The notes under the pieces were generated by a model. The model saw nothing but the letters and a program-made list of their open reading frames with translations, had not been told where the DNA came from and searched no databases. A DNA stretch of 64,000 nt. It comes from CAWGLW01 sp963823525. GTDB taxonomy: Bacteria > Pseudomonadota > Gammaproteobacteria > Steroidobacterales > Steroidobacteraceae. The stretch is from NCBI GenBank assembly GCA_963823525.1, contig CAWGLW010000006.1:372001-436000 (forward strand). The letters run 5' to 3'. A program made the position numbers and the translations under genes. Positions 60,521 to 64,000 of this stretch are shown here, in pieces; the stretch's first letter is position 1, and every line of letters begins with the position of its first letter.

Positions 60521-61528
60521 GTGTCGGAGAACGACATTCCAGCGGGAAGACTCACCGCCGAATATTCGCGAAATCCGCCGGGCGAACCTCTCCCCGCCGA
60601 CGCTCTGGCAGCTGTCGTATTTGGCAGTGATACTCGCACTCTGTCAGACCCGCGCGATATTCACGTCAACCTCCAGCCGTTAATCGGCGCGGGACTGCGT
60701 GAAATTTGGCGAGGCTCTGCACCGGTCCGACGCGGACTGAACGGGTCGATTCGCTTCGCCGAAGATGGCGACTGGCTGGCTGGCATGATTGAGTTTGACG
60801 AGGATGAATTCGGCGGAGTCGCGCAGACCGCTGAAGCGGCATATCGGCAGATACTCCAGTTTCATGCAGAGTCCGAGATCGGTCATCTGCTGAGGACCTG
60901 GGCTTTCCTTGGCGGAATCAACGTGGGCTCGAACGACGCCGAACGATACAAGCTGTTTTGTCTCGGTCGTGCTCAGGCATTCAGCGCGTACGCGCGGAAC
61001 GTGACCGGCAAGCGGTTCCCGGCCGCCACCGCAGTCGGCCGACAGGACGCAAGGCGAACGCTGCAGATCTGTTGGCTAGCCGGCCGCAATCCCGGCCAGT
61101 CGATTGAAAATCCCAGGCAGGTCAGCGCGTACCGTTATCCGAGGCAGTACGGCCCGGCTTCGCCAAGCTTCTCGCGCGCCATGCTGGTCAACAACCGTGT
61201 GCTGTTGGTATCCGGCACGGCCAGCATCGTCGGCCACCTGTCGCGACATCCGGGCGATGTCAGGGCCCAGCTTGATGAGACGCTCGCAAATATCGACGCG
61301 TTGTTGATTCAAGCCTCAACCGTCACTGGCGCATCGGTGTCGTCCATCGGACCGGGAAGCCTGCTCAAGGTCTATGTACGTGATGCAGACGCTGCCGAAA
61401 TCGTCGAGACGCGGTTGAGGCAGGTGCTGGACCCCGATGTTTCGCTGCTGATTCTTGCCGCGGACATCTGCCGCGAGGAACTGGCCCTGGAAATCGAGGC
61501 CGTGCTGGCGGCGCCTGTGCCAGCCTAG
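60521..61528 (+). CDS. xanB2: Chorismatase (FkbO/Hyg5/XanB2-like), hydroxybenzoate starter synthesis
   Basis: 335 residues from the GTG at 60521, matching XanB2/FkbO length. Diagnostic blocks are GGINVGSNDAERYKLFCLGR, SIENPRQVSAYRYPRQYG and SGTASIVGHLSRHPGDV. These enzymes convert chorismate to 3-/4-hydroxybenzoate or dihydroxycyclohexadienoate. With the xanthomonadin-like neighbours, 3- or 4-hydroxybenzoate starter supply is the most likely role; which product forms cannot be read from sequence alone. It replaces the tyrosine/histidine-ammonia-lyase-like starter route of other aryl-polyene clusters. Confidence 0.9.
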   Translation: MSENDIPAGRLTAEYSRNPPGEPLPADALAAVVFGSDTRTLSDPRDIHVNLQPLIGAGLREIWRGSAPVRRGLNGSIRFAEDGDWLAGMIEFDEDEFGGVAQTAEAAYRQILQFHAESEIGHLLRTWAFLGGINVGSNDAERYKLFCLGRAQAFSAYARNVTGKRFPAATAVGRQDARRTLQICWLAGRNPGQSIENPRQVSAYRYPRQYGPASPSFSRAMLVNNRVLLVSGTASIVGHLSRHPGDVRAQLDETLANIDALLIQASTVTGASVSSIGPGSLLKVYVRDADAAEIVETRLRQVLDPDVSLLILAADICREELALEIEAVLAAPVPA

Positions 61529-61553
61529 TTGCGTGAACGCAATCAACCGGTAC

Positions 61554-62996
61554 CTAGCTATCTTTGCGGCCATCGCCAGCGAGCATCGCGAGCAGTTCGG
61601 AGCGCCTTAGTTTTCCTACATCATTTCGCGGCAACTTCGGCACCAGCCGTAAAGGGCGGGGCAGGAAAACGGGATCTATATCAGCCCCCAGGCGCGCGAT
61701 GATTTCACTTGCTTTCACTCCATCGGCGACCACCAGCGCAGCAAGGCGCCGCACCTTCCCGGTTCCGGCGTCTCCCGGCTGAAACACGACCGCGTCCGTA
61801 ACGCCATCGAGCGAAAGCAGTCTGCGCGTCATCTCCGCAAGTGATGTCCGCTTACCAGCCACCTCAACGACGTCGGCTTCGCGCCCGGCGACAACGAAGC
61901 ATCCTTCGGCATCGACGCACAGTGTGTCGGGAAGCAAGGTCGGGGATTCAAACCAGGGCGCCTCGGCCAGCGTACCGCCTTCGACAGTCCGCAGACTGAC
62001 ACCTCGGTACGGGCGCCACGACTTTTCGCGCGCGGTCTGCCGAGCGGCAATGACACAGGTCTCGGTCGCGCCAAACAGTTCAAGCAAGGGGGCACCTAGA
62101 CGCCTCTCCGCGCGGCACGCGAGATCCGCGGACAGTGGCGCCGTCGCACAAATAATCAATGCGATGGCTGGCAAGGGGAATGGGTACTCGACCAGCGCCT
62201 TCAGGTGAACCGGTGTACTCACCAGTACTCGCGGCTCCGGCACCTCTTCGAGCGCCCTGGAAATGTCGGCCGGAAACAATGGCCGGCCCGCATGGACCGC
62301 CATCCCGGCCAGCAGCGGCATCAGGACTGACATTTCCATACCGTACATATGTTGCGGCGGCACCGTGGCCACGATCCACGGCGTCCGTTCATCGTGAACA
62401 TCGAGCGCTTTTCGCACTTGCTCAGCATTAAAGGCCGTGGACGCGACAAAGCCTCCCCATTGCTTGGCGTTGGGCCTCGGTTGGCCGGTGCTGCCGGAGG
62501 TGAAACCGATCGCCGCGACCTGCGCGACGGGTATCTCGGGCACAATTCCGAAGGCCCGTTCAGAATGACCGCACAGACCGTCAATCAGCCTGTCATCGCA
62601 TGCGAAGGAGCCAGGATACTCCGCCAGCACCTCATTGATCGCCGCCGCAGCCCTCGACGATGGCATCAGGCAGACCTGCTGTCGACACAGCATTGCGACA
62701 AAGGCAATCATGAACGCGTCACGGCGTTCACAGAGGTTCAACGCCGTTGAGCCGCGTGGCAGCCCTGCCGCAACCCGCGTCGCAAACGCGAGGAATTCTT
62801 CCGCTGTGATCACCCGATCACCGACTCTCAGCAGGGGCCGATCCGGAGGCACACCCGGCAAAACGGACATGTTCGCGGACCTGGCCTGTTCATCTGGCGC
62901 AGTTGCCTGGCTGTATGAACTGGAGTCAATTGTATCGATCGAAACGCCTCCTCTGTCTGATGCGCTCATGCCCGCTGAACGCCGGAGTCTCCGCAT
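61554..62996 (-). CDS. AMP-dependent acyl/aryl-ACP ligase (ApeH/XanA2-like)
   Basis: ANL-superfamily enzyme that would adenylate the hydroxybenzoate starter and load it onto ACP. 480 residues from the ATG at 62996 with AGGTGG close upstream (internal ATG at 62969 is an alternative). Motifs include FTSGSTGQPRPNAK (P-loop), PPQHMYGMEMS, LFGATETC, the hinge READVVEVAGKRT and the catalytic Lys in LPRNDVGKLRRSEL. It is coupled downstream of the small secreted protein and the partial ketosynthase on the same strand and converges with the chorismatase gene. Confidence 0.88.
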   Translation of the reverse strand: MRRLRRSAGMSASDRGGVSIDTIDSSSYSQATAPDEQARSANMSVLPGVPPDRPLLRVGDRVITAEEFLAFATRVAAGLPRGSTALNLCERRDAFMIAFVAMLCRQQVCLMPSSRAAAAINEVLAEYPGSFACDDRLIDGLCGHSERAFGIVPEIPVAQVAAIGFTSGSTGQPRPNAKQWGGFVASTAFNAEQVRKALDVHDERTPWIVATVPPQHMYGMEMSVLMPLLAGMAVHAGRPLFPADISRALEEVPEPRVLVSTPVHLKALVEYPFPLPAIALIICATAPLSADLACRAERRLGAPLLELFGATETCVIAARQTAREKSWRPYRGVSLRTVEGGTLAEAPWFESPTLLPDTLCVDAEGCFVVAGREADVVEVAGKRTSLAEMTRRLLSLDGVTDAVVFQPGDAGTGKVRRLAALVVADGVKASEIIARLGADIDPVFLPRPLRLVPKLPRNDVGKLRRSELLAMLAGDGRKDS

Positions 62997-63000
62997 CCAC

Positions 63001-63435
63001 CTACGGGGACTGCGATTGGATCAACTGCTGGTCGATGCTCCGCTGCAGGTAGATGATCCAATTGTTGTAGTTGCGATGAATGGTGTTCTTGCCCGGGTTG
63101 TAATCAAGATTTTCACTGCTGACATAGACGATTGAGTACTTCTCCCGGTCGAACGTAATATCGATCTGCGCACGATGCCTCCCGCGGACCAGTATATCGC
63201 CGCGAATGTGCCCCGGCCCGATGACAGAGCCCGTCCAGCCCTTGGCCACGAGCCCACCCAATACGGCTACCTGCACCTCGTCCATGGAACCCGGCGTACC
63301 CGAGGGCCACGTGATCGGGTGATCCAGGACGTCATGAATGGGCTTAGCCGCCATCACCGGCGCCGACACGAGAAGCATCATTACTAACAGAGCCCCAACG
63401 AAGCGCACCGTGCCAATTGCTGTTTTCAACGCCAT
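63001..63435 (-). CDS. Small secreted protein of the aryl-polyene cluster, function unknown
   Basis: 144 residues. The ATG at 63435 overlaps the partial ketosynthase stop by about 10 nt; an uncleaved-looking N-terminus leads into a signal peptide (LLVMMLLVSAPVMA, cleavage near residue 29). The mature part has WPSGTPGSMDEVQVAVLGGL, then RHRAQIDITFDREKYSIVYVSSENLDY and NTIHRNYNNWIIYLQ, a recognisable conserved periplasmic beta-strand pattern without an assigned role. No catalytic residues are obvious. Its coupling to the ketosynthase suggests a part in polyene lipid handling or envelope assembly. Confidence 0.75.
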   Translation of the reverse strand: MALKTAIGTVRFVGALLVMMLLVSAPVMAAKPIHDVLDHPITWPSGTPGSMDEVQVAVLGGLVAKGWTGSVIGPGHIRGDILVRGRHRAQIDITFDREKYSIVYVSSENLDYNPGKNTIHRNYNNWIIYLQRSIDQQLIQSQSP

Positions 63436-64000
63436 CTCCGAAAGATAAGTGAGGTATTCACTCCGCCGAAGGCGAAGTTATTGTTCACGACGTATTCCAC
63501 ATCCAGGCAACGTCCGTCCCCGGTGATGTAGTCGAGTTCGCCACATCGATCATCGATATTCTCGAGATTGATCGTCGGCGCAAACCATTTCGCTCGCATC
63601 ATCTCGATGCTGAAGATCGACTCGAGCGCACCGCATGCGCCGAGCGTATGGCCCACATAGCTCTTTTGCGAACTGATGGGAACGGCCGAACCGAAGACTG
63701 CCTCGGTGGCTCTTGTCTCGGCGATGTCACCGTGCTCCGTCGCTGTTCCGTGCCCGTTGACGTATCCGATCACCGACGCCGGAAGACCCGCGTCGCGCAG
63801 CGCCAACTGCATAACTATCGCCATCGTCTCTTCGCGCGGATGGGTAACGTGCGCGCCGTCCGAGTTTGTCGCAAAACCGACAACCTCCGCATGAATGCGC
63901 GCGCCTCTTGTACGCGCGTGCTCCAACTCTTCGAGCACCAGCATGCCGCCCCCTTCGCCGATGACCAGGCCGTCGCGATCACGGTCGTAGGGTCGGGGCG
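63426..64000 (-). CDS. Beta-ketoacyl-ACP synthase, partial (FabB/FabF-like, N-terminus beyond right edge)
   Basis: C-terminal about 190 residues of a second ketosynthase. The frame is open to the window edge (RPYDRDRDGLVIGEGGG then MLVLEELEHA). Both active-site His are present: NGHGTATEHGD and YVGHTLGACG, with NNNFAFGGVNTSLIF at the end. The nucleophilic Cys would lie right of the window. In aryl-polyene clusters a separate initiating or elongating ketosynthase (ApeR-like) accompanies the ApeO:ApeC pair. Its stop overlaps the secreted-protein start. Confidence 0.92.
   Translation of the reverse strand, partial: PRPYDRDRDGLVIGEGGGMLVLEELEHARTRGARIHAEVVGFATNSDGAHVTHPREETMAIVMQLALRDAGLPASVIGYVNGHGTATEHGDIAETRATEAVFGSAVPISSQKSYVGHTLGACGALESIFSIEMMRAKWFAPTINLENIDDRCGELDYITGDGRCLDVEYVVNNNFAFGGVNTSLIFRRWR

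Noticed and set aside
1..64000. CRISPR arrays, insertion sequences, integrases, rRNA and tRNA genes
   Set aside because: Looked for by eye; no periodic direct repeats, transposase or integrase motifs, or convincing cloverleaf were found.

Overview
The window is GC-rich, gene-dense chromosomal DNA from a Gammaproteobacterium. The evidence is gene content: icd followed by aceK, a fused RlmKL methyltransferase, a PotFGHI transporter beside gamma-glutamyl-putrescine catabolism, a TorF-type porin, and an aryl-polyene cluster with a XanB2-like chorismatase as in xanthomonadin producers. This is compatible with a Xanthomonadales/Chromatiales-related lineage, but the sequence alone does not fix the taxon. 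No tRNA, rRNA, insertion sequence, integrase or CRISPR array was found.

Layout. (1) 1-2687, minus strand: heavy-metal RND efflux genes (Cys/His-rich secreted protein, TolC-like channel, CusB-like adaptor running off the left edge), diverging from a beta-propeller lipoprotein (2873-4093) with a Cys-x-Cys-Cys motif. (2) 4178-7271: isocitrate dehydrogenase and its kinase/phosphatase AceK. (3) 7373-10296: a secreted kinase-fold protein followed by a secreted metallophosphatase fused to a degenerate kinase-like domain; this is the least explained pair in the window. (4) 10300-11961: a TLC-type transporter with a cadherin/Ig-like tail, preceded by a coupled 18-codon leader ORF. (5) 12081-18539, minus strand: a membrane CadC-like TPR regulator, a Cys/Met-metabolism PLP enzyme, omega-amidase, methionine aminotransferase and polyphosphate glucokinase.

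(6) 18580-37296: a polyamine region. PotFGHI imports putrescine. SpuC transaminates it, or it is gamma-glutamylated (two glutamine-synthetase-like ligases), oxidised (PuuB-like), dehydrogenated (PuuC-like) and hydrolysed (PuuD-like). AguB can supply putrescine from agmatine. A perfect 20-bp palindrome sits between the two divergent polyamine operons. QueD, RlmKL and a DUF937-OmpA protein are interspersed. (7) 37397-50147: assorted genes including an atypical SDR, TorF porin, HPF, an APH-AAA kinase, MscS channel, divergent pyrophosphatase, OPT transporter, TIGR01777 epimerase and a PKD/HAF lipoprotein. Two genes here carry apparent single-base frameshifts.

(8) 50411-64000: an aryl-polyene (xanthomonadin-like) cluster running off the right edge. 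It has a chorismatase for the hydroxybenzoate starter, an AMP-ligase, ACP, ketosynthases with a chain-length factor, two dehydratases, a lysophospholipid-acyltransferase-like enzyme, a LolA-like carrier with an MMPL exporter, and two different flavin-dependent halogenase-like proteins. A halogenated, outer-membrane-directed pigment is the likely product. No ketoreductase, glycosyltransferase or ammonia lyase lies inside the window.
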